This document shows positions 8,785-18,036 of a DNA stretch of 36,583 nucleotides, in pieces (positions within the stretch are counted from its first letter, which is position 1; each line of letters starts with the position of its first letter). The DNA is from Candidatus Levybacteria bacterium GW2011_GWA1_37_16. GTDB lineage: Bacteria; Patescibacteriota; Microgenomatia; Levybacterales; UBA12049. Both the position numbers and the translations under genes were made by a program. The notes under the pieces were generated by a model. The model was not told the DNA's origin. It did no database searches and was given only the letters and a program-made list of their open reading frames with translations. Location of the stretch: the NCBI GenBank assembly GCA_943354875.1, contig CALRDJ010000006.1:1-36583 (forward strand), given 5' to 3'.

Positions 8785-8796
8785 CAGTACATCAAT

Positions 8797-10215
8797 ATGA
8801 GTAAGTTTTATATAACAAATGCCATTCCCTATGTAAACGCGAAACCGCATATCGGTCATGCGCTTGAATTCATTCAGTCTGATGTAATCGCCAGATTTCA
8901 TCGATTACTTGGTGACAAAACAATTCTTCTGTGCGGGGGGGATGAAAATGCGATAAAAAATGTCCAAGCTGCAGAAAAAGCAGAACAACCGATCCAGGAA
9001 TTTATCGATGAAAATACCCAATTGTTTTCAGAAGTAGCTAAAAACCTTCATGTTCAGTTTGACGTATTCCAAAAAGGAAGCGATGAAAAACACCACTTAG
9101 CATCCCAAAAACTCTGGAAGCTATGTGATAAAAATAGCGACATTTATAAAAAATCTTACACTGGATTTTATTGCGTCGGGTGCGAACAGTTTTACGAAAA
9201 AGAAGAACTAGACAAAGCAGGTGAATGCTTCGAACATCCAGGACGAAAACTCGATGAGGTTTCCGAAGAAAACTATTTTTTCAAATTATCTCACTATACC
9301 GACCAGATAATTAAACTGATTGAAAGCGATGAATTAAAAATTGTTCCTATCGTTCGAAAAAACGAAGCACTCGCATTTCTAAAAAGAGGGCTGAAAGATA
9401 TCAGTATTTCCAGAAGCAATGAACGCGCGAAAAACTGGGGAGTTTCAGTTCCCGGTGACGAAACACAAAAAATGTATGTGTGGTTTGACGCATTAAATAT
9501 TTATCAATCAGGCGTGGGTTTTGGTTTCGATGAAAATCAATATAACGCATGGTGGCCAGCCGATATCCACGTGATCGGGAAAGGAATTCTTAGATTTCAT
9601 GCCATCTATTGGATCGCATTTCTACTTTCGGCCAAACTCGCATTACCCAAATCTATTTTCGTCCACGAATACATCACAGTAAACGGTCAAAAGATGTCAA
9701 AGACCCTAGGAAACGTTATAGATCCAAACGAACTAATCTCCACCTATGGCGCTGAGGCACTTCGCTATTTCATGCTTGCCAAACTATCTCCTTTTTCTGA
9801 TGGTGATTTTTCAGAAAGTAAATTAAAAGAAACGTATAACTCAGATCTGGCAAATGGCCTCGGAAATCTTATAGCCAGAATTGCAAAACTCTGTGAAAAA
9901 GTTGCATTAAACATACAACCGATAAGCCAACCCCTGGATGAAGCTGTAGTTACAAAATTAAACGAATATAAATTCAATGAGGCTCTCAATATAGTGTGGG
10001 ATAAGATTTCTCGCTTGGACAAACATATTAACGAGAAGAAACCATGGACACTAGAGGGAGATGACTTGAACACTTTTCTCCAAGAAGCAAGCACAGATAT
10101 TATTTCTATAGCCTCCAATTTACAACCATTTCTACCCGAAACCGCAGAGAAAATTCTGACTCAATTTAGTGGATCTATCAAGTCAGCTCCCTCTCTGTTT
10201 CCTCGAATCCAGTAA
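8797..10215 (+). CDS. metG: Methionyl-tRNA synthetase (short form)
   Basis: ITNAIPYVNAKPHIGHALEFIQSDVIARF; GQKMSKTLGNVIDP KMSKS-like motif; 472 aa. Confidence 0.95.
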   Translation: MSKFYITNAIPYVNAKPHIGHALEFIQSDVIARFHRLLGDKTILLCGGDENAIKNVQAAEKAEQPIQEFIDENTQLFSEVAKNLHVQFDVFQKGSDEKHHLASQKLWKLCDKNSDIYKKSYTGFYCVGCEQFYEKEELDKAGECFEHPGRKLDEVSEENYFFKLSHYTDQIIKLIESDELKIVPIVRKNEALAFLKRGLKDISISRSNERAKNWGVSVPGDETQKMYVWFDALNIYQSGVGFGFDENQYNAWWPADIHVIGKGILRFHAIYWIAFLLSAKLALPKSIFVHEYITVNGQKMSKTLGNVIDPNELISTYGAEALRYFMLAKLSPFSDGDFSESKLKETYNSDLANGLGNLIARIAKLCEKVALNIQPISQPLDEAVVTKLNEYKFNEALNIVWDKISRLDKHINEKKPWTLEGDDLNTFLQEASTDIISIASNLQPFLPETAEKILTQFSGSIKSAPSLFPRIQ

Positions 10216-10244
10216 TTCTTTTTCCAGTCTTGTATACTAATTGC

Positions 10245-11054
10245 ATGGTTGATGTGCATTGTCATCTGAACTTCAAGTCGTTTTCCGAAGATTATGACGA
10301 AATTATAAAGCGGGCAGAAAAAGCAGGAGTTACCACTATTATAAATACAGGCACGCAAATAAGCTCGAGTACCAGAGCTGTCGAACTCGCGAGTGAATAT
10401 GAAAACTTGTATGCCATCGTCGGTGTTCATCCGCATCATGCAGATAAACTAGAAGACGGATGGATAGAGGAATTGGAAAAACTCACCAAACAGCCAAAAG
10501 TAGTCGGAATAGGTGAGTGCGGGATGGATTTTTATGCCTATGCATCCAATGGCATCGTAGACCCGAAATTACAAACAGAAGCGTTTGAGGCTCAGATTGA
10601 ACTCGCTCACCGTGCGGATCTACCACTCCAGATTCATAATCGCCAAGCAGGAAAAAAAGTTATAGAAATTCTAAAACACCACAAAAATAGTCTTAAAACT
10701 GGCATTCCAGGTATGTTTCATTGCTTTGCCGGTAACTTCGATTTCCTAGATGCAGCGCTTGATTTAGGCTTCTACATAGGCTTCGATGGGAATACTACCT
10801 ATGACGGCCTGGCCAAGGAAGAGGATACTGATCTAAAAGACATAGCAAGGCGCACGCCCCTGGAACGAATAGTTATAGAAACTGATAGTCCATATCTTCC
10901 TCCAGAACCACACAGACGTAGCCGAAATGAGCCTAGCTATGCTATAATTACTGCGGAATTTATAGCTCAATTGAAAAACGTTTCTTTTGAAGATTTCGAT
11001 CTCGTAACAACCGAAAACGCCAGAGCAATATTTCAATTAGACGCTAGACCCTAA
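10245..11054 (+). CDS. tatD: TatD family metal-dependent hydrolase
   Basis: MVDVHCHLNF, VGVHPHHAD, GIGECGMDFY, ETDSPYLPPEPHRRSRNEP; start placed at 10245 rather than TTG at 10230. Confidence 0.92.
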   Translation: MVDVHCHLNFKSFSEDYDEIIKRAEKAGVTTIINTGTQISSSTRAVELASEYENLYAIVGVHPHHADKLEDGWIEELEKLTKQPKVVGIGECGMDFYAYASNGIVDPKLQTEAFEAQIELAHRADLPLQIHNRQAGKKVIEILKHHKNSLKTGIPGMFHCFAGNFDFLDAALDLGFYIGFDGNTTYDGLAKEEDTDLKDIARRTPLERIVIETDSPYLPPEPHRRSRNEPSYAIITAEFIAQLKNVSFEDFDLVTTENARAIFQLDARP

Positions 11055-11071
11055 ACCCTATACGCTAACAT
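11037..11071. repeat. Telomere-like 7-bp-period array between tatD and GT2 gene
   Basis: TTAGACG CTAGACC CTAAACC CTATACG CTAACAT; contains the tatD stop codon (TAA 11052-11054). Confidence 0.85.
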
Positions 11072-11073
11072 AT

Positions 11074-12567
11074 ATGACTAACTTTTTTGACCACGTTTTT
11101 ACGAGATACCCTATTAAAACGAGACGGGCACTCGAAATGCTTCCTGGTCTCTTCTCATGGACACTTATTTCCTCACCCATCTGGGGATCATGGTTTTTTC
11201 CAAGTCCTATGGCCTATTTCATTCTTTTTTTCGATGTCTATTGGTTCTATAAATCTTTTACACTTGTAATCACCTCCTATATCGCCTCGAAAAAAATCCG
11301 CTTAGCTGAACAACAAGACTGGTATGGACTCACGAAAAATCTTCCCCATGCTAAAGACATGCATCATATTATCGTCATCCCAAATTACAAAGAGTCTGTT
11401 TCCAAAATGAAAGAGTCTATTCAATCCATGGCAAATCAAACATTTCCCACAAGACAACTCCACGTAGTACTCGCCATGGAGGAACGAGAATCAGATGCGC
11501 CAGAAAAAGCCCAAGCTCTTATCAAGGAATTTAAGAAGACATTTGGCAGCATCTTTGCTACCTACCATCCTGACATTCCGGGCGAAGTAAAAGGCAAATC
11601 GTCGAATGAATCGTTTGGCGGAAAAGTAGCATACGAAAAACTAGTAATCGGAAAAATTATCGACATCGATTATGCGACTATTTCTTCTGTAGACGCTGAC
11701 TCTATATTTGATAAAAGTTATTTTTCCTATCTTTCATTTAAATTCTTAACCGACAAAAATCCATATAATAAATTCTGGCAATCAGCAAACGTCCACTACA
11801 ATAACTTCTGGGATGTTCCGGCTCCGGTCAGAGTTCTTTCATTCTTCGGAAACCTGTGGCGAACAGCAGTACTAGTTCAAAAAGATAGACTCATCGCTAA
11901 CTCAACCTACTCTTTGTCACTAAAACTTCTCGTCGACATAGGATTCTGGGATACTGATGTTATTCCTGAGGACTATAGAATATTTTTCAAGGCATTCTAT
12001 AAAAAACAAGGAAATGTTTTTTCTGAACCAATATTTTTGAAAACCTCTATGGATGCACCACTTTCTAGTAGCTACTGGAAAACGTTAAAAAATAAATATA
12101 ATCAAGAACTCAGGTGGTCATGGGGTGTTTCTGACGATCCATTATTTATCAAATGGTGGTTCACCGTTCCAGGCGTTCCGTTCATAAGAAAAACCACCAT
12201 GCTCGTGAATGTTCTCATGGAACATTTCCTCTGGCCAGTTAATTGGTTTATCATAACTATCGCAGCAAATGTCATGCCATTCATAAACCCAGAATTTACT
12301 CGTACAACGATCGGCTATAACCTCCCAAAACTTGCTGGCTTCATCCTTACCTCCTGCTTATTTGCTATGCTTGCCATGATCATCATAGATTTTAAAAATC
12401 GCCATAGAAACACACCCATATCTAAGACGAAACAACTCTTATTCCCCTTAGAATTTGTTCTTCTACCGGTAGTAGGATTTTTTCTTTCGACTCTTCCGGC
12501 GCTCATATCTCACACCCAGCTTATGCTTGGAAAACGCATGGAATATAAGGTGACTGAAAAGCTTTAG
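11074..12567 (+). CDS. Membrane-associated glycosyltransferase family 2
   Basis: GT2 features: HIIVIPNYKESVSKMKESIQSMANQTFP, SSVDADSIFDKSY (DxD), NQELRWSWG; C-terminal TM helices. Confidence 0.85.
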   Translation: MTNFFDHVFTRYPIKTRRALEMLPGLFSWTLISSPIWGSWFFPSPMAYFILFFDVYWFYKSFTLVITSYIASKKIRLAEQQDWYGLTKNLPHAKDMHHIIVIPNYKESVSKMKESIQSMANQTFPTRQLHVVLAMEERESDAPEKAQALIKEFKKTFGSIFATYHPDIPGEVKGKSSNESFGGKVAYEKLVIGKIIDIDYATISSVDADSIFDKSYFSYLSFKFLTDKNPYNKFWQSANVHYNNFWDVPAPVRVLSFFGNLWRTAVLVQKDRLIANSTYSLSLKLLVDIGFWDTDVIPEDYRIFFKAFYKKQGNVFSEPIFLKTSMDAPLSSSYWKTLKNKYNQELRWSWGVSDDPLFIKWWFTVPGVPFIRKTTMLVNVLMEHFLWPVNWFIITIAANVMPFINPEFTRTTIGYNLPKLAGFILTSCLFAMLAMIIIDFKNRHRNTPISKTKQLLFPLEFVLLPVVGFFLSTLPALISHTQLMLGKRMEYKVTEKL

Positions 12568-12572
12568 TACAT

Positions 12573-14021
12573 ATGAAGTTTCTAGCAAAACTTGAAAAAG
12601 GCAGGGATATATGGATTCTCATATGGTCCTGCGTATTATTTTTTCTTCTGAGACTCCCCTCTTTATTTGAACCAAGATGGTATGGAGATGAAGGAATTTA
12701 TCAGGTCATTGGTCTCGCACTTCGAGACGGAGGACTACTTTACAGAGACACCTACGATAACAAGCCTCCTCTTTTATATCTTATATACGCACTCGGCAAC
12801 GCCGATCAATTCTGGATCCGCTTGATGTCTTTGATTGTGGGAATACTAACCATAGTCACACTTCTTTTCCTCGCTAAAAAATTATTTATAAACAATAAAG
12901 CGGTCTATGTAAGTGTGTTTTTCTTCTCAATCACGTTCGGAGTTCCGTACTTCGAAGGAAACATAGCAAATGCAGAAAATTTCATGCTCCTCCCTATTCT
13001 ATTAGCAGGATATTTCGTGTTTGAATACGAAGCGAAACACACCAGGTTCTTATTTCTCGCAGGAACTCTTCTATCCCTAGCATTTCTTATAAAAATTGTC
13101 GGATTATTTGACGCTGTAGCATTTGGCGTATTCCTCGTGATACAGAATTACACATCACTGAGGAATGTCGTTCAGACAGAACTAAAACGATTATTTCCAC
13201 TCATAATTGGCTTCCTCATCCCCATTTTTTTAACCGGTGCATTTTTCTATTTTCATGGAGCGCTCTCATTATTTATCAGTGCTGCATTTCAGCAAAACGT
13301 AGGATATGTAGGATATGGGAATACATTTATAATTCCTCAGGGACTACTCATCCTAAAACTAGTAGCTCTTGGCGCAACATGTTTCTATCTTTTTATAAAA
13401 CGACGCTCTATAAGTCCTGCATTTATGTTCATCCTCTTGTGGCTCATGTTTTCACTTTTTAATGCATATTTTTCCGGAAGACCATATACTCACTATCTTC
13501 TCGTACTACTTCCCAGTTTTTCACTTCTCATCGGTACGCTTTTTGAAACTGCAAAAAAAAGAACTGTTCAGATCATTCTCGTCATAGGCATCTCCCTGTT
13601 AGTCTATAAATCTTTCGATCTCTACACAAAAACTCCTCAGTATTATGGTAATTTTCTTTCATTTATGACTGGTGGCAAAAGCCTGTCTGACTATCGTGGT
13701 TTTTTCGATAAACGAACGCCAATGGACTACGATCTAACCAGATATCTAAAAGAGCATATGGAGAAAAACGATCGGATATTTCTCTGGGGAAACAGCGCGC
13801 AGGTATACGCATTAGTCAAAACTCCTCCTCCTGGGAGATACGCCGTGGCATACCATATTCTATGGTCTGAAGCTGCCATACGAGAAACTACTGCTGACCT
13901 TAAGCTCATAAAACCTCGATTTATAATTCTCACTTCAGTCCAACCATTCCCATTTAATCTCAATGGATATGCGTATACATACACGATCGGAGATATGAAT
14001 ATTTATGAAAAAATTCGTTAA
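12573..14021 (+). CDS. GT-C fold glycosyltransferase (GT39/ArnT-like), polytopic
   Basis: EPRWYGDEGIYQVIGLALRDGGLLYRDTYDNKPPLLYLIYAL, typical PMT_2/ArnT-like N-terminal acidic motif; many TM helices. Confidence 0.85.
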   Translation: MKFLAKLEKGRDIWILIWSCVLFFLLRLPSLFEPRWYGDEGIYQVIGLALRDGGLLYRDTYDNKPPLLYLIYALGNADQFWIRLMSLIVGILTIVTLLFLAKKLFINNKAVYVSVFFFSITFGVPYFEGNIANAENFMLLPILLAGYFVFEYEAKHTRFLFLAGTLLSLAFLIKIVGLFDAVAFGVFLVIQNYTSLRNVVQTELKRLFPLIIGFLIPIFLTGAFFYFHGALSLFISAAFQQNVGYVGYGNTFIIPQGLLILKLVALGATCFYLFIKRRSISPAFMFILLWLMFSLFNAYFSGRPYTHYLLVLLPSFSLLIGTLFETAKKRTVQIILVIGISLLVYKSFDLYTKTPQYYGNFLSFMTGGKSLSDYRGFFDKRTPMDYDLTRYLKEHMEKNDRIFLWGNSAQVYALVKTPPPGRYAVAYHILWSEAAIRETTADLKLIKPRFIILTSVQPFPFNLNGYAYTYTIGDMNIYEKIR

Positions 14022-14358
14022 TACGCTACAATCAGATAAAATAATCTATCGAAGCAGTCTCGTAGCGGGAATCTTTACTATCTTCGCGCTCACTGTCGGT
14101 GGAGCCACATATTTCTTTCTTCCTCCTGTTATTCCCCTTTTCAATCAAATGCCGTGGGGAGAGGGAAGACTTGGCATCCGAGAGGCAATATTTATACCAG
14201 GAGTTCTTAGCATTGCTGTGTACATAATCAACCTATTTTTGTCTATAACCGCTTATGATAAAATGCCACTGGCATCTCGCATCATAGCTGTTACCACAAT
14301 TTTCATTTCTATATTTGCATTTCTACTCACCCTAAGAACAGCATTGCTGGTCATATAG
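14005..14358 (+). CDS. Small membrane protein, hypothetical (3-4 TM)
   Basis: 117 aa; overlaps upstream gene by 17 bp; 1-bp gap to the next gene. Confidence 0.7.
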   Translation: MKKFVNTLQSDKIIYRSSLVAGIFTIFALTVGGATYFFLPPVIPLFNQMPWGEGRLGIREAIFIPGVLSIAVYIINLFLSITAYDKMPLASRIIAVTTIFISIFAFLLTLRTALLVI

Positions 14359-14359
14359 T

Positions 14360-15427
14360 ATGATATTACATTTATTATTCTTTTCTTTTATAGCTACTGT
14401 TATTAGTACTCCAATTTGTCTTTTTTTTCTAAAAAAGTATCGCATCATTGATGACCCTAAGTCTCACAAGCATCCTGGAATTATTCATAAGATACCCATC
14501 CCGAGAGGCGGTGGCGTTCCATTATTCCTAGGCATTCTTATTCCTGGACTTATATTTCTCCCACTCACTAAAATAACCATAGCTCTGTATGTAGCTGGTG
14601 TCATCGCTGTAGCTATTGGCGTATTAGATGATAAAAAGGATGTCTCGCCATATATTCGATTCCTTGTTAATATCGTAGTCGCTGGTATTGTGGTAGGAAG
14701 TGGCGTAGGAGTTCCCTTTATTACCAATCCGCTCGGGGGAATTCTACATCTAGATATGCCTACAATTTCTTTTGACTTCTTTGGCCATCATTCTTTCATG
14801 CCACTTTCAGATTTAGTAGCGCTTATTTGGATCGTATGGGTTATGAATATGCTGAACTGGAGTAAGGGTGTCGACGGACAGATGCCAGGAATCGTAGCCA
14901 TATCGGCAATTGCCATTGGCGTACTCAGCTTGAGATTTTCAGTCACTGACGATCACACGCTACTAGCGGCTCAACTCTCATTCATGATAGCTGGAAGCGC
15001 ACTTGGCTTTCTCTTATTTAATTTTTATCCTGCAAAGATTTTCCCAGGATATAGTGCTACTGCTATCTATCTCTTTCTAAGTGTCGTCTCTATTCTTTCT
15101 GGTGCCAAATTGGCTACTGCAATTTTGGTCATGGGGGTTCCCATGGTCGACGGCGTCTTTACCGTAGTCCGCCGAATAGTATCTGGCAAATCACCATTTT
15201 GGCACGACAGGAAGCACCTTCATCATCTCCTGCTAAAACTAGGACTTTCTCAACGCCAAATAGCCTTGTGTTACTGGACTTTTTCTGCCATATTGGGGGT
15301 AATTGCATTAAATCTCACAAGCGAAGGCAAATTATTTGCACTTATTGTATTATTAACATTAGTTGGCGGGGCTCTTATTTTTCTCCATTTAGGAATGGAA
15401 TATTATGAAAATAAAGATTCTGTATGA
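14360..15427 (+). CDS. WecA/MraY-superfamily polyprenyl-phosphate glycosyl-1-phosphate transferase (GT4-type)
   Basis: DDPKSHKHPG...HKIPIPRGGG, GVLDDKKDVSP, NMLNWSKGVDGQMPG, DRKHLHHLLLKLGLSQRQ. Confidence 0.88.
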   Translation: MILHLLFFSFIATVISTPICLFFLKKYRIIDDPKSHKHPGIIHKIPIPRGGGVPLFLGILIPGLIFLPLTKITIALYVAGVIAVAIGVLDDKKDVSPYIRFLVNIVVAGIVVGSGVGVPFITNPLGGILHLDMPTISFDFFGHHSFMPLSDLVALIWIVWVMNMLNWSKGVDGQMPGIVAISAIAIGVLSLRFSVTDDHTLLAAQLSFMIAGSALGFLLFNFYPAKIFPGYSATAIYLFLSVVSILSGAKLATAILVMGVPMVDGVFTVVRRIVSGKSPFWHDRKHLHHLLLKLGLSQRQIALCYWTFSAILGVIALNLTSEGKLFALIVLLTLVGGALIFLHLGMEYYENKDSV

Positions 15428-16349
15428 CATCTTCCGCCTTCTTCGACCAAGACAGTGGATTAAAAATCTAGCGATTTTTGCTACTGTTACATTTACCGGC
15501 CAGCTATTTGAGCCAGATACATTCGAAAAAGTATTTCTCGGATTTTTAGTTTTCTGCTCACTTTCTTCTGCTATTTATGTCGTAAACGACATAATCGACC
15601 GAGATAAAGACAAGAAACATCCTTTCAAGCGCTTCCGGCCTATACCGAGCGGCGACGTCTCAGTCTTTCTCGCAGTCATTATCGCATTCGTACTTACAGT
15701 AGGATCATTTATCGTAGGGTCTATGGTTACGCCAGCATTCCTACTTCTACTACTGGTCTATTTCATCCTCCAAATACTCTACTCCATGTTTTTCAAAAAC
15801 ATCGCAGTAGCAGATATTATGGCTATCGCCGCAGGATATATCCTGCGAGTATACGCAGGAGAATTTGCCACGGGACTTCATATCTCTGTATGGCTACTTT
15901 TAACTACCATTTCGTTATCATTATTTCTAGCTATCGGAAAGCGCCGCTCGGAACTAACACTTATTTCGAAATATCCGCCTGCTCAAATAAAAATGGTCCG
16001 CGCCTCACTTTCTCACTATTCAGAAAGGCTTTTAGATGTATATGCATCAATTTTTGCCACTTCTACATTTATCAGCTACTCTCTTTTTACTTTTCTAGAA
16101 AACCCTGCTGGATTCAAACTCAGTCTTAGCATTCTCATGCCAGAATTCTTCCCAGATTTTTTTCAAAGAAAATGGCTTATGATAACTATCTTTCCCGTCG
16201 TATACGGACTCATGCGATACCTTCAAGATATTTACGAAAAACACGAAGGAGAAAGTCCTGACAAAGTACTACTCTCTGACAAACCACTTCTGGCAACTGT
16301 ATGTCTTTGGATTATCATGGTGCTCGTTATCATCTACGTCGTCGGATAG
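15405..16349 (+). CDS. UbiA-family prenyltransferase, decaprenyl-phosphate phosphoribosyltransferase (DPPR synthase)-like
   Basis: LRPRQWIKNLAIFA, VVNDIIDRDKDKKHPFKRFRPIPSG (NDxxDxxxDxxHPxKxxRPI), polytopic. Confidence 0.88.
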   Translation: MKIKILYDIFRLLRPRQWIKNLAIFATVTFTGQLFEPDTFEKVFLGFLVFCSLSSAIYVVNDIIDRDKDKKHPFKRFRPIPSGDVSVFLAVIIAFVLTVGSFIVGSMVTPAFLLLLLVYFILQILYSMFFKNIAVADIMAIAAGYILRVYAGEFATGLHISVWLLLTTISLSLFLAIGKRRSELTLISKYPPAQIKMVRASLSHYSERLLDVYASIFATSTFISYSLFTFLENPAGFKLSLSILMPEFFPDFFQRKWLMITIFPVVYGLMRYLQDIYEKHEGESPDKVLLSDKPLLATVCLWIIMVLVIIYVVG

Positions 16350-16351
16350 CT

Positions 16352-16960
16352 ATGATAACTTTTTACCTAATCCGCCACGGCGCGAAAGAACAAATCCACG
16401 GAGATCCGACCTTAACTGAAGTCGGAATAAAACAAGCAGAGATTACAGGTACATATTTATCAGATAAAAATATAAACCTTATTATCTCGAGTCCTTTGAA
16501 AAGGACTCTCCAAACAGCCTCTCTCATAAACGAGAGACTACAGGTGCCCCTCTCTACAGATACTAGGCTCACGGAGCGAATGAATTGGGGAGATAAAAAA
16601 GATGAAACATTTGCGGAATTTATAGAAGAATGGCAAAAGACTGACTCAGATAGGAATTATAAACCCTCTCATGTCAAATCATCATCTGAAAACGGAAATG
16701 GATTACGATCACTTGTGGACGAACTATCACTAAAAAACGAGAGTGCGACTATTCTTATAGTAACTCATGGGGGAACTATTGGAGACTTCTTGCGAAACGA
16801 ATTTAACGAAAATGAATTAGAGCTGGCTGTAAATTCAAAGTTTCAAACCCGCTATGTAGATATTTCAGAATGTTCGATAACAATTGTGGAAAAGGAGAAA
16901 AATAAATATCGACTAAAAGAATTTGGGTCAACTCACCATCTTCCTACACCTATTACCTAG
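16352..16960 (+). CDS. Histidine phosphatase (phosphoglycerate mutase-like) family protein
   Basis: YLIRHGAKEQIHGDPTLTEVGIKQAEITG, SSPLKRTLQTA, VTHGGTIGDFL; ATG at 16352. Confidence 0.88.
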   Translation: MITFYLIRHGAKEQIHGDPTLTEVGIKQAEITGTYLSDKNINLIISSPLKRTLQTASLINERLQVPLSTDTRLTERMNWGDKKDETFAEFIEEWQKTDSDRNYKPSHVKSSSENGNGLRSLVDELSLKNESATILIVTHGGTIGDFLRNEFNENELELAVNSKFQTRYVDISECSITIVEKEKNKYRLKEFGSTHHLPTPIT

Positions 16961-16962
16961 GC

Positions 16963-17787
16963 TTATTTCTTCCCATACTGACTACTAATCCATCCAAGTT
17001 TTCCATCAGCGAGCTTTATCTGATACCAATCAGGCTGTTCAGAAACAAGCTCAAATAATGCACCTGGTAAAACACGAGTGACTTCTGCTGCGGAAACTGA
17101 TGGATCTGTACGAACGCGCAGGAATCCAGTCGGCGTTTCGAGTATCGTAACTTTTACGACCGGCGCTGCGGAGAGAGAAGCAGTAGGAACCACAGGAGCT
17201 AAGACTTGAGGATTTATAGCCAGAAAAACGGTAGCAGTCAGCTTATATCCTGCCACTGTTTTTATCCGTACTATTTTTTCTCGATATCCATCTTTATTAA
17301 ATCTCACTTCGTGATCTGACTCAGTAACATTTTTTAAAAGTAGTGGGGTATTCCCGCTTTCAGAATTATCGAGCGAAACTGTTGTCTTATCGGGAGATGA
17401 AAGCACCAGTAGTTGCACTACTTTTTTTTCATCAATGGGAGAAAGCGTTATAATACTTCCTTCTGAATCCACTCCTTTTCCAAATGTTCTATCGACTACT
17501 GTCAGAACAGACTTATTCACCGGTATTTTCTGCTCAAACGCTGAATATCCATCTTCCACAGGAGCTATACGGATCGTATACTCTCCTACGCTTAACATGT
17601 CTTTAATTTCACATTTACAAATCGGTGTTTGACCGATAAGCTGACCATTTAGATATACGTTACTTTTCGGATTTGCAGTTACTTGGATCGCACCTTTACC
17701 ACCATTCTTACCTAAAAAATATACTACCCCTACGAAAACTATAATAGCGAGGATGAGTGGAATACCGAAAAATAAAACTCTACGCAT
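16963..17787 (-). CDS. Membrane-anchored protein with two PEGA domains and C-terminal SH3-like domain
   Basis: N-terminal TM; GAIQVTANPKSNVYLNGQLIGQTP and VLSSPDKTTVSLDNSESGNTPLLLKNVTESDHEVRFNKDGYREK (PEGA); LRVRTDPSVSAAEVTRVLPGALFELVSEQPDWYQIKLADGKLGWISSQY (SH3). Confidence 0.88.
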   Translation of the reverse strand: MRRVLFFGIPLILAIIVFVGVVYFLGKNGGKGAIQVTANPKSNVYLNGQLIGQTPICKCEIKDMLSVGEYTIRIAPVEDGYSAFEQKIPVNKSVLTVVDRTFGKGVDSEGSIITLSPIDEKKVVQLLVLSSPDKTTVSLDNSESGNTPLLLKNVTESDHEVRFNKDGYREKIVRIKTVAGYKLTATVFLAINPQVLAPVVPTASLSAAPVVKVTILETPTGFLRVRTDPSVSAAEVTRVLPGALFELVSEQPDWYQIKLADGKLGWISSQYGKK

Positions 17788-17798
17788 AGAAGATTTCT

Positions 17799-17827
17799 AC
17801 TATACCAAAAATGCCTTTTATTTACAA
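17799..17827 (-). promoter_or_regulatory. Promoter of the PEGA/SH3 gene
   Basis: Minus strand TTGTAA (17827-17822) - 17 - TATAGT (17804-17799); ATG 11 nt downstream of -10. Confidence 0.65.
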
Positions 17828-17843
17828 TTCGCATTCATACTAT

Positions 17844-17990
17844 GCAAGCTTCGAACGCAGCGCGTTAAAAGTTCGAACGAGGGATGTCAGGGGAAACCGG
17901 ACTGATTCCGATGGAGTCGGAAGAATGTCCGAAGGGGTGTTATAACCCGACTAGCCTGAGTGCGAACTTAGCGACCGTTCATTAGCTTGC
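17844..17990. other. Structured noncoding element (candidate ncRNA, mobile palindromic repeat or 3'-UTR structure) downstream of groEL
   Basis: Closing stem GCAAGCT (17844-17850)/AGCTTGC (17984-17990) plus GAACG (17853-17857)/CGTTC (17976-17980); internal hairpin CGGAC-TGA-TTCCGA-TGGAG-TCGGAA-GAAT-GTCCG (17898-17931); TTCGAAC/GTTCGAA inverted repeat; no supported ORF. Confidence 0.55.
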
Positions 17991-17999
17991 GAGTTTTGC

Positions 18000-18022
18000 C
18001 ATACTTTTGCGGAAAAAGTATG
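18000..18022. repeat. Perfect 9-bp inverted repeat hairpin
   Basis: CATACTTTT-GCGGA-AAAAGTATG. Confidence 0.75.
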
Positions 18023-18036
18023 AAAGACAGTAGGAG

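Noticed and set aside
8532-8804. Overlapping plus-strand ORF (90 aa)
   Set aside because: Overlaps the better-supported membrane ORF and metG start; starts inside the heptamer array; likely spurious.
11037-11071. Interpretation as a true telomere or linear chromosome end
   Set aside because: Short, degenerate, interior between two co-directional genes; shares architecture with other intergenic arrays instead.
15830-15847. Perfect 18-bp palindrome CGCAGGATATATCCTGCG
   Set aside because: Inside UbiA-like coding sequence; isolated, could be chance.
16489-16508. GAGTCCTTT-GA-AAAGGACTC palindrome
   Set aside because: Lies within the conserved SSPLKRT coding motif of the histidine phosphatase; no independent evidence of function.
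16944-16965. CTA/TTA triplets at 16944, 16950, 16957, 16963 at the convergent gene junction, resembling a heptamer array
   Set aside because: Spacing is 6,7,6, not constant; the triplets are largely explained by coding sequence and the two stop codons.
17851-17877. TTCGAAC...GTTCGAA reminiscent of a tRNA T-arm
   Set aside because: No acceptor, D or anticodon arms or CCA context; better explained as part of the structured element.
18000-18022. groEL Rho-independent terminator
   Set aside because: Strong hairpin but no T-tract on either strand after the stem.
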